Below are positions 41,259-51,441 of a DNA stretch of 64,000 nucleotides, in pieces. The stretch is from positions 1,798,001 to 1,862,000 of the forward strand of contig OX337228.1 in the NCBI GenBank assembly GCA_946965045.2, written 5' to 3'. The notes under the pieces were generated by a model. That model saw only the letters and a list, made by a program, of their open reading frames with translations, was not told the origin of the DNA and did no database searches. The stretch comes from Epithemia pelagica (lineage: Eukaryota > Bacillariophyta > Bacillariophyceae > Surirellales > Surirellaceae). The translations under genes were made by a program, and so were the position numbers. The first letter of the stretch is position 1. Each line of letters opens with the position of its first letter.

Positions 41259-42088
41259 TATCCAATTTTGATGTGGGCCCAAATATGATAAAATATCGTT
41301 CTTCCGAGACAATTTGTACCTTATTGCTTTGACACTCCTGAGGGATCCAATGTGTTCATTCTCATTCGTGTCAAAAGTCAAAAGGGAAGTGAGAACTCAA
41401 AGATCTACTCCTGAATCCGGAAGCACAAATTTCGTAAACACACCAGCGGGCGCTAAAAAAGATGTGGTGAAGTATATGAGTAGCGTTAAGCTTTTGCTAC
41501 TCCTATCACGAATTTACCCGCTGAGGATAATCGAAAGCGTCCTCGATCGCGTTTTATGATCTCTACCATCTATAAGTCGCCGACCCATGGTCATAATGCC
41601 CATAGCATTGGAGTCGCATGACAAATCTGCTTCTAGGGACAGGGGGAATAACTGAGTAGGTACATGTGGTTTAGCTGTCCTCCGTCGATTTGTTTGAAGC
41701 TTGCTTGCTTTCGAGGGGACTTCAATTCTGATCCGAAGTGATTTTTCGATAGACTAGCTCTAAACTGTTCACCGTTGCCGCATTCCCCTCATGACATTGT
41801 TCTGGTGCCCCATGTAATGATACTCCGTACTATTAGTTTTATGTGAAAGTATGCATCTATACAACATGAGATGTTCCGACATGTACTGGAGTCTGCATCC
41901 AGTACCAGGGAAATCTGTTTTTTTCCTTTCTGGAAGCCAGCATGTGTTTTATTACAATCATCACGATTTCTATCTGTGAAGCGTCCAATGACAAAACACA
42001 TACCTTGACCAAAACAAAAAGCATCGTGCGAGTGAAAAATGAAATAGGTAGAATGTACAGCCAATGTACAAAACAGATGCGTCCATTT
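41259..42088. other. Intergenic region upstream of copy B and downstream of the RING gene
   Basis: No gene is seen. A small hairpin, GAGTAGC at 41478-41484 and GCTACTC at 41496-41502, resembles the AGGAGTA-type motifs elsewhere. Confidence 0.4.
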
Positions 42089-43024
42089 TCACGCGGACCG
42101 ATGACGACGACGTCCAAACCACAATCGTAGAGCCTTTCGAAGCTGAAGACCTCTCCTGATATGGTCCGTTTCACGGCTTTTATGATGGTGTCCATGTTTG
42201 GGACGGTTGTTCTTGGCGCTTCGACGAGAACTTGTTGGTGCCTCGGAGGGTTCGGGAAGGACCCGAAGTCGTCCACTCGCAAGAAAGACTTGGATCAAGT
42301 CTTTTCGTGAGGAAACTTCCTTATTCCAAAAGACACCAGCTTGCTTGTTCATGACCTTTTTGAGTTGCGACACGCTCATTTTTCGCAGCGTGGACATTTG
42401 GTATTCCACGATCGGTTCGGGAAGATTCGTGAGCTCTACGGATCCAGACGCAATCACGCGCTCCACCATGTGATCCTGGCATGCTTTGTCCACATTGTTG
42501 TTGGTTTGATCTGAGGCTGGCAGCAATGCTAGTAAACTGGCATGATCCATCCGATGGAGTTCATGACGTGCATACCGTGGCTTGCACTGTCGTAATCTTT
42601 CCTGGCGTTCCAATTCAAAGGCAGCGTCATCGGTAGGATATTCATACCGGCAGACAGGACAGGTACATTTGCGTTGTAACCAATCCAAAATGCATTTCTT
42701 GTGGAAAATATGAGAACAATTGGGAAGACGTATGGCCAAGTCACCCTCGTTGTTGTCATCAAGACAAATACAGCATTCGCGATTGACTGGGTCGACCAAG
42801 TCTTCGGGGCGGAGTTCCAGAATAGGCAAGTGTTTGATCATGTCCGCCGACGCGGGAGGAGTCTGATTCAGCTTGGTTCCGCCTTGTTGTTGTTGCGGAG
42901 ATGCCAGCATACCAGCGGCATGCTCCATGTAGCTATCCAGTAGAACTTGCAAGACAACTGGATCATCATCCATGATGACATCTTGTAGTTGAGGCGCTGT
43001 TGTCGTCATCATGGGCGTATGCAA
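42089..43024 (-). CDS. RING-H2 finger protein, probable E3 ubiquitin ligase
   Basis: The product is 311 aa. The RING-H2 finger spans residues 84-125: C84-x2-C87, C103-x-H105-x2-H108-x2-C111 and C122-x2-C125, within CCICLDDNN, LPNCSHIFHKKCILDWL and CTCPVCRYEYP. This type recruits E2 enzymes. Downstream, STLRKMSVSQLKKVMN and FWNKEVSSRKDLIQVFLAS form helices that look SAP- or DUF-like and may bind a partner. The C-terminus is basic (HHHKSRETDHIRRG ... FGRRRHRSA) and may be a nuclear signal. No transmembrane segment is present. Confidence 0.85.
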   Translation of the reverse strand: MHTPMMTTTAPQLQDVIMDDDPVVLQVLLDSYMEHAAGMLASPQQQQGGTKLNQTPPASADMIKHLPILELRPEDLVDPVNRECCICLDDNNEGDLAIRLPNCSHIFHKKCILDWLQRKCTCPVCRYEYPTDDAAFELERQERLRQCKPRYARHELHRMDHASLLALLPASDQTNNNVDKACQDHMVERVIASGSVELTNLPEPIVEYQMSTLRKMSVSQLKKVMNKQAGVFWNKEVSSRKDLIQVFLASGRLRVLPEPSEAPTSSRRSAKNNRPKHGHHHKSRETDHIRRGLQLRKALRLWFGRRRHRSA

Positions 43025-43624
43025 AACGAGAGTTCTGAAGCTTCAGCGTTCTAACCTGTAAATGGAAATGAGAAGTGGATCTTTCTTGATGTTTGCACAA
43101 ACGAATGACCTCTACTTACGAGTGAAGCGTGCCTCACAGCAAGAAGCAAAATGGTGGGTCGGTGACAACGAGAACTTTGAGACTGGTCAATCAATCAACA
43201 TTAGAAAACGAGAAGAAGGAATCCAAATCTGCCCAACGGGTCTCGATGTTGTTGTGTCATCTGTCCTCGTTCGTTCGTTCCTTCACGGTCACGCAGAGAC
43301 GACGAGGTTGGCGAGAGCGAGAGGGCTTGGGGGCATTCGTTTGCGAATTGCGAGATCTAAGGCGTGCGTTGTGTAGTGGAATTTTGTACCTAACCCCTAA
43401 TTAATCCCCCACGGTCACGCAGTATCAGTCATGGCAAAGCTCAATGCACCACTCATTGATATTCCTCCACGCTCAATATAAGGAATTTGATTACCGTGCG
43501 GTGTTCGATCTGGGGGAGAATTTCGTCTGGCGTGCGTACGTCGTTCCGAATTGTGCCGACCACCGATGTCTCGTTTTCTACTCTCTCGTGTATCGCCATG
43601 TCATTGTCATGCCGTGTTTAACAA
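43025..43624. promoter_or_regulatory. Divergent promoter region of the RING-H2 and zinc-knuckle genes
   Basis: Only weak frames are present. A possible 5'-UTR acceptor on the minus strand (TTTACAG near 43057) suggests a leader intron for the RING gene. Confidence 0.35.
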
Positions 43625-44410
43625 TTGGCAATTGACAATGGTCGTTATGAAAGGCAATCCAGCACCAACATCAACAACCTCGAAAAATCCGGAGAACGAC
43701 GCCTTCCTCCATCATCAGATATGAGGGCAAAACCCAAAATGAGCAAGGCAGAGCGCCGTGCCAAATACACCAAACTGGCGCGAGATCAAGCAGTGAAGCG
43801 TCGCCATCGAGAGGAACAACGCAAACTTGTTTGTTATCTTTGTCGACAACGCGGACATGGTGTAGACTCTTGTCCCCAAAGAGTGAATGTACATGACAAC
43901 AACAAGAAGGCTATGGTTCAGAAACCATCTGCTGCGAAAAAGTGTTGTTACAAATGTGGTTCGATCGATCATGGCTTGGCGACATGCCCATTAATTCGAA
44001 ACAAACAAGAGGACAATGGAGAACTTCCATACGCCATATGCTTTGTCTGTAACAAACAAGGTCACTTGGCTAGCCAATGCCCGGAAAATGACAAGGGAAT
44101 TTACGTCAATGGAGGAGCGTGCAAGACCTGTGGTTCCAAATTCCATCTCTCAAATCAGTGTCCCAAGAAACAGACGGCAAACCGCACCCAGAACAATGAC
44201 AATGACAAAGGATTACCAGTACTTGATAAAGATGTGTTGGAAGATCTGGTGGAAGACAAAAGCGATGCCCGACAAGTTGGCGGAAGTCAAGGACGCAACA
44301 AAAGCGAACGTGCCACAAAACCAAACAAAAATCTTTCAAAGAAACGAGTTGTCAACTTTCGAAGGGAATCCACAACGATGGTGTTTCAAGTGAGATCACC
44401 CTTAGTGTGA
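43625..44410 (+). CDS. ZCCHC9-like four-zinc-knuckle protein
   Basis: The product is 261 aa. Four CCHC knuckles appear in order: CYLCRQRGHGVDSC, CYKCGSIDHGLATC, CFVCNKQGHLASQC and CKTCGSKFHLSNQC. Both the number and the order match ZCCHC9, a nucleolar RNA-binding protein linked to rRNA work. The basic N-terminus (MSKAERRAKYTKLARDQ) fits RNA or nucleolar targeting. An internal Met at 43724 or 43739 is an alternative start. The C-terminus may be altered by splicing, because a GTGAGA donor lies at the codon after VFQ. Confidence 0.85.
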   Translation: MAIDNGRYERQSSTNINNLEKSGERRLPPSSDMRAKPKMSKAERRAKYTKLARDQAVKRRHREEQRKLVCYLCRQRGHGVDSCPQRVNVHDNNKKAMVQKPSAAKKCCYKCGSIDHGLATCPLIRNKQEDNGELPYAICFVCNKQGHLASQCPENDKGIYVNGGACKTCGSKFHLSNQCPKKQTANRTQNNDNDKGLPVLDKDVLEDLVEDKSDARQVGGSQGRNKSERATKPNKNLSKKRVVNFRRESTTMVFQVRSPLV

Positions 44411-44699
44411 AAGTGGTGTTAGATACCTACAAACACTAATCAACAGGAAGAAAGGTCCTTATTGCTTTATTTTGCAGAGAAGAGTTATCTGACCTTTCAA
44501 CCAATCAGACAAGAGCATCGAAAACGACGAGTGCATTTCATGGATGACTCAAGAGATTGCAGCACAACCACGATTGTCTCTCTTTTGATTCTTTCCGCGG
44601 CTTGCTTCCAGGGCAGCCTACCCTGGGGTATTGGCTCGTCAATCATGGCACAAAAAAGACACACACGATCATGATTATACTTACACATGTTGGACTTCT

Positions 44700-47399
44700 C
44701 TAATCGAGGAAGTACTTGGATCCAGACCCCGTTCGGACAACCTGTCCAGAGACAAAGTCTCCCGACACAATCGGACTTGTCGTAACGCGTTCGCCTTCTC
44801 CAAAGTTTTTGGAACCAAATATAAGACCAGTTATCGAACCATCACGATTCTTTCTCCATTTCGTAATAGTAGGGACACCCTTGGGTGCTTTCTTCACTGG
44901 TTTTACCGGCGCTGCCGGCTTCTTGGTATCTTGTTTGGTTTCAGCGCCTCCGCCGAGTCCAAAGAGTGAAAATGTTCGGCTTGTAGCCGGGGCTTTTTCC
45001 AGTGCTTCTTTGGCCATTTTCGCTTCCCTTTCCTTCGCTTCTTTGGTCAGCGTAATGGTTGCACCTGGAATCGCCGCCAGCAAGGTCTTGATTGCACCCT
45101 TGTCGGCCACCACTGGAGCCGTGTCGGACAAAAAGTAGCGAGAACCACTTCCTGTCTTTACCACATTGCCATTCTCAATCTTCCCGCTTTCTATTACACT
45201 AGTTTCCACTCGCTCTCCTTCCTCGAAATTGGGAGAGCCATAAATGATTCCCGTGATACCACCGTCTCTACGCTGACGCCACTTGACAATTGTAGGCACA
45301 CCACGGGGAGCCCGAGTGGCAATGGGGCGTTTGGGTTTGGTGGCCGCTTTTTCGACGGTCTTGGGCTTCTTTTGTTGTGCTTGACGTTGTTTTTCTGCAG
45401 CGGCAGCTTCTCTAGCAGCCTTGGCTTCTTCTGCTTTGCGTTGTTTTTCCGCAGCAGCAGCTTCTCTAGCAGCCTTGGCCTCTTCTGCCTTGCGTTGTTT
45501 TTCTGCAGCGGCAGCTTCTCTAGCAGCCTTGGCCTCTTCTGCCTTGCGTTGTTTTTCTGCAGCGGCAGCTTCTCTAGCGGCCTTGGCTTCTTCTGCTTTG
45601 CGTTGTTTTTCCGCAGCAGCAGCTTCTTTAGCAGCCTTGGCTTGCTCATTTTGAAGTTGCTTGGAAGCAGCTGCAGCATCCTTGGAAGCCTTTGCTTTAT
45701 TGGCTGCGGCTGCTTTTTCCTTGGAGAGAGCCTCGCGACGTTCCTTTTCTTTCAGAGCCTTTTGGGCGGCAGCTTCCGCTCGCTTTGCGGCCGCCGCAGC
45801 GGTTGCTTCCATGGCGGCCTTGCGTTTACGAGCCGCTTCTTCCTTCGCCTTTACTGCCTTGGCTTCCGCTTCAGCTTTCGCAGCCGCGTCCTTTTGTGCC
45901 TTTTCTGCCGCTTGTTTGGCTTCTTGTTCAGCTCGTTTCTTATCCTTCAATTCTTTTTCTTTCTTGAGTTTTTCATTGATTTTGGCCGCCTTTTGCTTGT
46001 CGGCGGCACGTACCGGTGCATCGCGCACTGTCGGAGGAGGCCGCGGTTTGGGAGCTTCTGGAAACTTGATTGGTTCCACCTTGGGAAGAGCCATCTTGGG
46101 CATCTCTAGCTTGGGTAATTTAGGTGTATCCGCCTTGGGTGGGACAGTAGAAGGTGGTTTGGGTGGTGTTGGTGGAATGATTCGTGGTTTCTCGGACTCT
46201 AATTTGCCTTGCAGGTTACCCGCCAAATCCTTGGGAAAGGAAGCAATCTCTTCAACGACATCTTCCACCTTTTCTCCGACTGCCTTGACCGCCTTGCCAG
46301 GAATGGCGACAATCTCTTCGACTGTTTCTTCCACCTTTTGACCAGCTTTTTGGGCTGATTGGACCGCCGCATCCGCCACACGACCGGGCGTGGCTTGAAT
46401 TTCCCGCACAGCTGCTTCGGCAGTCCGTTCTGCCGCTTCGGCAACCTTGGTAGGAATGGCCTTGATTTCGGTTTCCACATTTTTGGCCGTGGTTTCAGCC
46501 GCATCAATAACTCGATCGGGTATCGCTTCAATTTCTTCCTTCACCTTGGTGGCCGCCTTGCCAGGAAGAGCGACAATTTCTTCGGCCGTATCTTGGGCCT
46601 TTTGCTTCACCGCCGACGTAACTCGCCCCGGAATTCCCGTAAACCATTGAAAGGCATTGCGAATGGACTTCTTAATGCCACCCACAATAGTTTCCCCAAA
46701 ACCAATCACCGGTTTGGCAAAAAGTGTACGAGAGACGGTACCTACCACAGAATCTTGACCCGCCGTCACAGCCGCAGTTCCCGATACAAAAACGGCTGTG
46801 GCCAAGGGTACAGCCAAGGCACTCTCATCTTGCAGGTCCAATGCATTCGGCAAATCGGTGCCAATCAAAATGGCGGCACCCAGTGTACCTCCCACCACGG
46901 CACCACCTACAGTAGCAGCCACAGCTTGTCCACGCAACTCGGCTTGTTTCTTTTGGGCAATCGGATCCAACTTGGGTGGTTGCGGAGGAGGAGGAGCTCG
47001 ACCGGCCTTGAACGCAGGTGTCGGTAGTTTTGGTGGTGACGGAGCCGCTGGTTTTTCGGCCGCCTTCTTGTCCGAAGACGCTGCTTCCCCCGCTTGCAAT
47101 GCATTTCGAGCTGCCTCCAAGGCCTCATCCACTTCTTTGGAAACTCCCTCAATATCGACACCCTCCTTTTCGTCCTCCGACTTTTCCCAAAGCCACACTC
47201 TCTCTCGTCCTTGTACTGGTTTCAAGAAATGGTTGTGTTGGTTGGGATTGTTGAGTCGGCCTACCAAACAAGAGGACGGTGCCACCTGAAAGGCCTCAAC
47301 GGCAAACAATGACACGGAGACCAGAAGCAACACTTCTAATAACATGCTGTGGCTAACCACTCGACGTGCAACGTCATGCTTCATTGCCATTTTGACCAA
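44700..47399 (-). CDS. Large Ala/Lys-rich plastid-targeted protein with repeat arrays and two C-terminal domain copies
   Basis: The product is 899 aa. The presequence ends VSLFAVEA|FQVAP (A36|F37), a plastid-type site. Residues about 165-210 are hydrophobic (VGGAVVGGTLGAAILIG), probably membrane-associated. Next come helical repeats of the form AIPTKVAEAAERTAEAAV, recalling LEA- or apolipoprotein-like amphipathic helices. A Pro-rich linker leads to a long coiled coil that includes five 18-aa copies of AKAAREAAAAEKQRKAEE. The end carries two ~60-aa copies starting GVPTIVKWRQRRDGGITG and GVPTITKWRKNRDGSITG and ending TGSGSRYFL and TGSGSKYFL. I know no named function for this domain. The layout suggests a structural or scaffold role in the plastid. 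Confidence 0.75.
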   Translation of the reverse strand: MVKMAMKHDVARRVVSHSMLLEVLLLVSVSLFAVEAFQVAPSSCLVGRLNNPNQHNHFLKPVQGRERVWLWEKSEDEKEGVDIEGVSKEVDEALEAARNALQAGEAASSDKKAAEKPAAPSPPKLPTPAFKAGRAPPPPQPPKLDPIAQKKQAELRGQAVAATVGGAVVGGTLGAAILIGTDLPNALDLQDESALAVPLATAVFVSGTAAVTAGQDSVVGTVSRTLFAKPVIGFGETIVGGIKKSIRNAFQWFTGIPGRVTSAVKQKAQDTAEEIVALPGKAATKVKEEIEAIPDRVIDAAETTAKNVETEIKAIPTKVAEAAERTAEAAVREIQATPGRVADAAVQSAQKAGQKVEETVEEIVAIPGKAVKAVGEKVEDVVEEIASFPKDLAGNLQGKLESEKPRIIPPTPPKPPSTVPPKADTPKLPKLEMPKMALPKVEPIKFPEAPKPRPPPTVRDAPVRAADKQKAAKINEKLKKEKELKDKKRAEQEAKQAAEKAQKDAAAKAEAEAKAVKAKEEAARKRKAAMEATAAAAAKRAEAAAQKALKEKERREALSKEKAAAANKAKASKDAAAASKQLQNEQAKAAKEAAAAEKQRKAEEAKAAREAAAAEKQRKAEEAKAAREAAAAEKQRKAEEAKAAREAAAAEKQRKAEEAKAAREAAAAEKQRQAQQKKPKTVEKAATKPKRPIATRAPRGVPTIVKWRQRRDGGITGIIYGSPNFEEGERVETSVIESGKIENGNVVKTGSGSRYFLSDTAPVVADKGAIKTLLAAIPGATITLTKEAKEREAKMAKEALEKAPATSRTFSLFGLGGGAETKQDTKKPAAPVKPVKKAPKGVPTITKWRKNRDGSITGLIFGSKNFGEGERVTTSPIVSGDFVSGQVVRTGSGSKYFLD
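45374..45650 (-). repeat. Five-copy 54-bp coding tandem repeat
   Basis: Units of 18 codons within the 899-aa protein. Adjacent copies differ mainly in GCAGCGGCAGC versus GCAGCAGCAGC and are otherwise nearly identical, so copy number is likely variable between strains. Confidence 0.85.
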
Positions 47400-48077
47400 T
47401 GAGTACTACTACAAATCGAACGAAAAAGGGTTCCAACTAGTGCTTCTCTCTCCCTTAACGCCCTCTCGTCTCCTGTTGTTCACGATGGGCTTCAGATACA
47501 CTCTGGCTGCCAGTTTGTTCTTACAACAATGACCAAACAGCACTTGTCGGGTATGCTCAAGCGATCGTCCCAGCGTCAAGGATGATTACGCCGCCAGCTT
47601 CAGCGTCCAGTAACCGAAGCAGTTGGATTTTACAAGATGTGCGCTGGATGGAGGTTTTCATTGAGGATCCAAGATACCGATATGGGGACGGCGGGGTTTT
47701 GGATCTTAACAAAACAGATTTTCTTGCATGGTAAATCAACCCCAGCGCTCAAGATCGTATCCTTGGGACCATCTGCCCATGATGCCTGCAACTGCGTCCG
47801 CCAGCCCCTAGCTAGGCTACCTACCGAAGTTTCCCGGTTGCCTATGCGTACCCTCTAGCCTAAAAGTGGAGAAAGGCATGATAAATGATAAGGGCAACAC
47901 TCTCGCAAATGAAAACGAAGATGTGTTGCTGCATCAATCTCTCCCTTGCCCTATCAAAGAACATTCCATCCGGAAAAGTAGGCAAACAATATTCGAACAA
48001 AGTGCCAACATGGGGGAACAACTCGTTGGATAGCCCATGCAACACATGGATGGATTGAACGGTAGTTTATGTAGTGT
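47400..48077. other. Intergenic region
   Basis: Promoter side of the 899-aa protein gene and 3' side of RPS18. No gene is supported. Confidence 0.45.
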
Positions 48078-48813
48078 TTAATGGCGTCGGCGACCCGTGG
48101 AGCAAGTGTGCTGTCCACGGACGCGGACATTCCACCAGTGACGAAGACCTCGATGGGCTCGGATCTTCTTCATTCGTTCCACATCGTCACGCAAACTAGC
48201 GGCAATATTTTGGGCAAAGACTTGCGAGTACTTGCCCGTCTTGAAATCTTTTTGTCGATTCAGAAACCACAAAGGAATCTTGAATTGACGGGGATTTTGA
48301 ATGACAGCCACCAACTTTTCAATTTCATCGGCTGTCATTTCTCCGGCGCGCTTATTGACATCAATTTCCGCCTTTTTGCAAATCAAGTCCGAAAACCGAC
48401 GACCCAAACCACCAATTTTGGTCAAACCAAAGACAACATTACGCTTTCCTTCCACATTTGTATTCAGAATACGCAAAATATGCTGGAATTCGGGTCCTTG
48501 CATCAACGAGGAGGACCTGTCAAAGTAAGCATGAGAAAGTCTTGGTGTGAGAAACTTAAAATAGACGCAAGAAAGATTGATGCCACATCTCCAAAAGCAG
48601 AAAATCCGGTTCCATCATCCAAGCAATCTTTCAAACATATCCGTCGCTTGCATCGCTTTTCTAAACGCTCTGTTGTCCCAAGACGTAACATCGAGATATA
48701 GAACGTGAGCGCAATGAAGCGCTTGCGCTAAATCGTGGTTCCTCTGCTCTCTTGCTTCCAACCTGAACACCACTGTCCCATGCAGTAACCAACACGCCAT
48801 CTTCATCTTACAT
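48078..48813 (-). CDS. RPS18: 40S ribosomal protein S18 (uS13), start codon split by an intron
   Basis: The CDS is 48812-48813 (AT) joined to 48078-48516, giving 146 aa starting [19 protein letters not shown]. It matches uS13: [50 protein letters not shown], and [20 protein letters not shown]. It sits at the head of the small cytosolic subunit. The C-terminus ends CSTGRRRH, slightly shorter than the animal form that continues after TGRRG. The 295-nt intron (48517-48811, donor GTAAGA, acceptor GACAG) splits the ATG after two bases. A Met a few codons in would be the alternative start if the intron were absent. It is divergent from the SET gene. Confidence 0.93.
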
Positions 48814-49105
48814 GATTGTGTGTTCAACGTTCCCAACTTTAAACTATTGACGTGATCCGGAGTGTTGCTGCCAAGCAAGTCCACAGATGCAAGAAGAGGG
48901 AGGGAGTGCGTTGATATCGTAGTAAGGCGGTAGATGGCATGGAAAAATCTGAAGCGACCTTAATGCGACCAAGTTTTCATCATTATGAATCCGCCCCATT
49001 TCTGCCATCACATCATCACCCTTTTCATAGTCTTGAGATCAGAGGGTTTTAACTCCAACTCCGGCCTACTCAAGGAGATCCCAAGAAGAGTGTAATGTTG
49101 AAAAG

Positions 49106-50160
49106 ATGAGGCAGGGTTGGATCGACGAAGGCAAGGGCACACTTTTGGCCCTTATGATTCTAGTGACTACTCCTCACTGGTCTCAGACAGAGGCCTTTTC
49201 GGTTCATAGATTGGTGGACTCCAAGAACACCCTTGGAGGGAGTGGCGGCGCTGTTTTCCAGCCACAGTATGCGCAAACTGGTCTCCAGGGGTGGCAAGCT
49301 TTCCACTTACGGAAATCCTTCTCTGATCCTTTCACGAAGGGCATATTTCCACAAATACAACAACATCAATTGTCAAGGCGGAAGTGGAGGATAATGATGA
49401 CAAATTTCATGGAGGAAGCGGCGGTGGGTGCCACCGGGTTGTCCGAGTCCACCTTGTGGGTAGTGCGCATTGTTTCCGCTGTCTTGTCCTACATTGGTTT
49501 GGTTGTTTGGGTGGATCGTCCTCGAGGAGGATATTTGGCTGTGAATCCGGACAGTGACCTACTGATTCAACCCTCTTCAGTTCCAGGGGCGGGTTTGGGT
49601 CTCTTTTGCCAAACGGACTTGCCCAAGGGAACCGTCCTGGGAACCTATCCTGGAGTGATGCTTCCCATTAACGAGCGTACCTTGGCCAAGGTTCAACGAT
49701 ACCCGCAGTGCGAGGCATATGTATGGAGATTTTCCGACAATGCCTTTGTGTTGGATCCCACCAACGCAGTAGGGGAGTTGGAATCGACGTGTACTGGTGG
49801 AAGTGCGGCCTGGTGGGGGTCGTATTGGTTGTGTTCGCTGGTGGCTAGTGGGGGTGTGCCTACCACGCTTTGTCGAATCAATGAACCACCCATTGGAAAG
49901 GATGTCAACGTCATTACCGAAGAAGATATTGCAAGTGGAACTGTCACATTTGTCTTGGAACGGAATGTGGCAAAGGGCGAGGAGCTGTTCATAGATTACG
50001 GTACGAACACAAAATCTAAGAGGGATGTGCAACCGAACCGAAGCGGTCCTTTATGCACTCTCATCATTGTTGTTTTGCTTTTATGTTTCCACTGTTTGCA
50101 GGATTGACATACAATCGTGCCATGTATGGCCAGGTTTCCACGGAGGACAAAGATGAGTAG
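49106..50160 (+). CDS. SET-domain protein with plastid-type presequence (2 exons)
   Basis: Exons 49106-50000 and 50102-50160 give 317 aa. The N-terminus contains LLALMILVTT followed by TEA|FSVHRL, an ASAF-like site (A30|F31), so plastid targeting is likely. A membrane segment may lie near residues 120-133 (VVRIVSAVLSYIGLVVWV). The SET domain has SSVPGAGLGLFCQTDLPKG (the GxG cofactor motif), LCRINEPPIG in place of the usual NHxC block, and GEELFIDYGLTYNR formed by splicing. It is a probable protein-lysine methyltransferase; the target is unknown. The NH-to-NE change is seen in some algal SET relatives, from memory. Confidence 0.83.
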
Positions 50161-50712
50161 ATTCAGTTCATTGGATCGAGTCATTCTTGTATTCTGACAA
50201 GACATGCGACGTGTTTGTGTAGAAATGTTTTGATCCAGGTTTCTGCTTTGTTTCCATCTTGTTCTCGTATCAACAATTGTTTACTAGGGCAAAATTCCAT
50301 CATGTAGATGGCACAATAATGCATAGAAAAGATTTCAGACAATTCCATCATGTAGATGGCACAATGCACTACTACTCCTATCTTGGTTCACCACTTTCTA
50401 ATCATTATTGTTCTTATTTTAGAAGAGCATCTATACAAGAGAGCGTGAAAAATGATGCAAATCCGGTTCCCGGTTCTATATTCGGCAATGCGACACAGCA
50501 CCCTTCTGGATGCAACGTCCTTCTGGCGGGTGGTGGCTCGATCCTAGAAAGATTACACCCTCCATAGACAGTCGCCCGTGATTTATTGATGAAGAGTCGT
50601 GAGACACATTTCCATATGTACATTTTGTTCGTCGAGCCGGCATTGGTTGTCACGAGTAGCGTTGCTTTCTCGTTCGGTTCTCCTTATCATCATCGTCGTC
50701 ATCTTGTTAATA
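50161..50712. repeat. Convergent spacer with a duplicated 25-bp sequence
   Basis: A 25-nt sequence starting AATTCCATCATGTAGATGG occurs at 50293-50317 and, identically, at 50341-50365, a 48-nt period. No gene is seen. Confidence 0.7.
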
Positions 50713-51441
50713 TTATGATGATCCCTTAACCAACCAGCGCGCAAATTGGAGTCGCCTCAATCGAAGCTCTTTGCGGACCAGTGCACAGAGAGGCTCCGAG
50801 ACTTCCACGAGCCACACAATTAAGTGAAAGAGACCCACCATCGAGGTTCCAATCAAGACACTGCAGCAAATCATGGGTATCGCTGAAACGACCAACAACC
50901 GAATTGACTCCAAGACAAACAATCTCCGTACATTTCGCCTGCGCAGCAAGTCCCGATGTCGTTCGTGTCGTTGCGAATCTTCAATACGTGTCAATCGTTG
51001 TTCCAATTGTGACAAGTAGTCGGCCATTTCCTTGTTGTTGGAGGCACCGGATTGGACTGGGTATGAAGAAGTGTTGGTGGACGCTGGAGTCGTGGACGAC
51101 GAGGAACATGGTTCTTGTTGATTAAGATTTGAAGACGACGAGGAGGAGGACTCTCTGGAGACGACCGGATCTTCTTGGTGGGGTTCCTTTCGAACCACAA
51201 CAAGTGCACCTTCCTGTTTGGAGTCTTTCTTGGCACGCTCTTGTTCTTTGGTCATTTTAGGCTGAAAGTAAGAGGCATAGACCTGCGGAGATGGCATCCC
51301 GACGCCTTCCACAACCACCGTCACAGAAGACATGACCACGGCAACGAGACCCAAACAGGTTGTGAGCCGCGGCCGGCCAGGAAAAGACGACGAAGAAGAA
51401 CGATCCAGAGTGATGATCATGATTCCACTGAAGCGACACAC
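50713..51441 (-). CDS. Small secretory/membrane coiled-coil protein, unknown function
   Basis: The product is 242 aa. A signal-like segment (LTTCLGLVAVVMSSVTVVVEG) is followed by a Lys/Gln-rich stretch and a long Ser/Thr/Asn-rich linker. MADYLSQLEQRLTRIEDSQ is a short coiled coil. A transmembrane segment follows (VSAIPMICCSVLIGTSMVGLFHLIVWL), and the tail is basic. No known domain is seen. The genuine Met may be MIITLDRSSSSSF, seven codons in. Confidence 0.55.
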   Translation of the reverse strand: MCRFSGIMIITLDRSSSSSFPGRPRLTTCLGLVAVVMSSVTVVVEGVGMPSPQVYASYFQPKMTKEQERAKKDSKQEGALVVVRKEPHQEDPVVSRESSSSSSSNLNQQEPCSSSSTTPASTNTSSYPVQSGASNNKEMADYLSQLEQRLTRIEDSQRHERHRDLLRRRNVRRLFVLESIRLLVVSAIPMICCSVLIGTSMVGLFHLIVWLVEVSEPLCALVRKELRLRRLQFARWLVKGSS

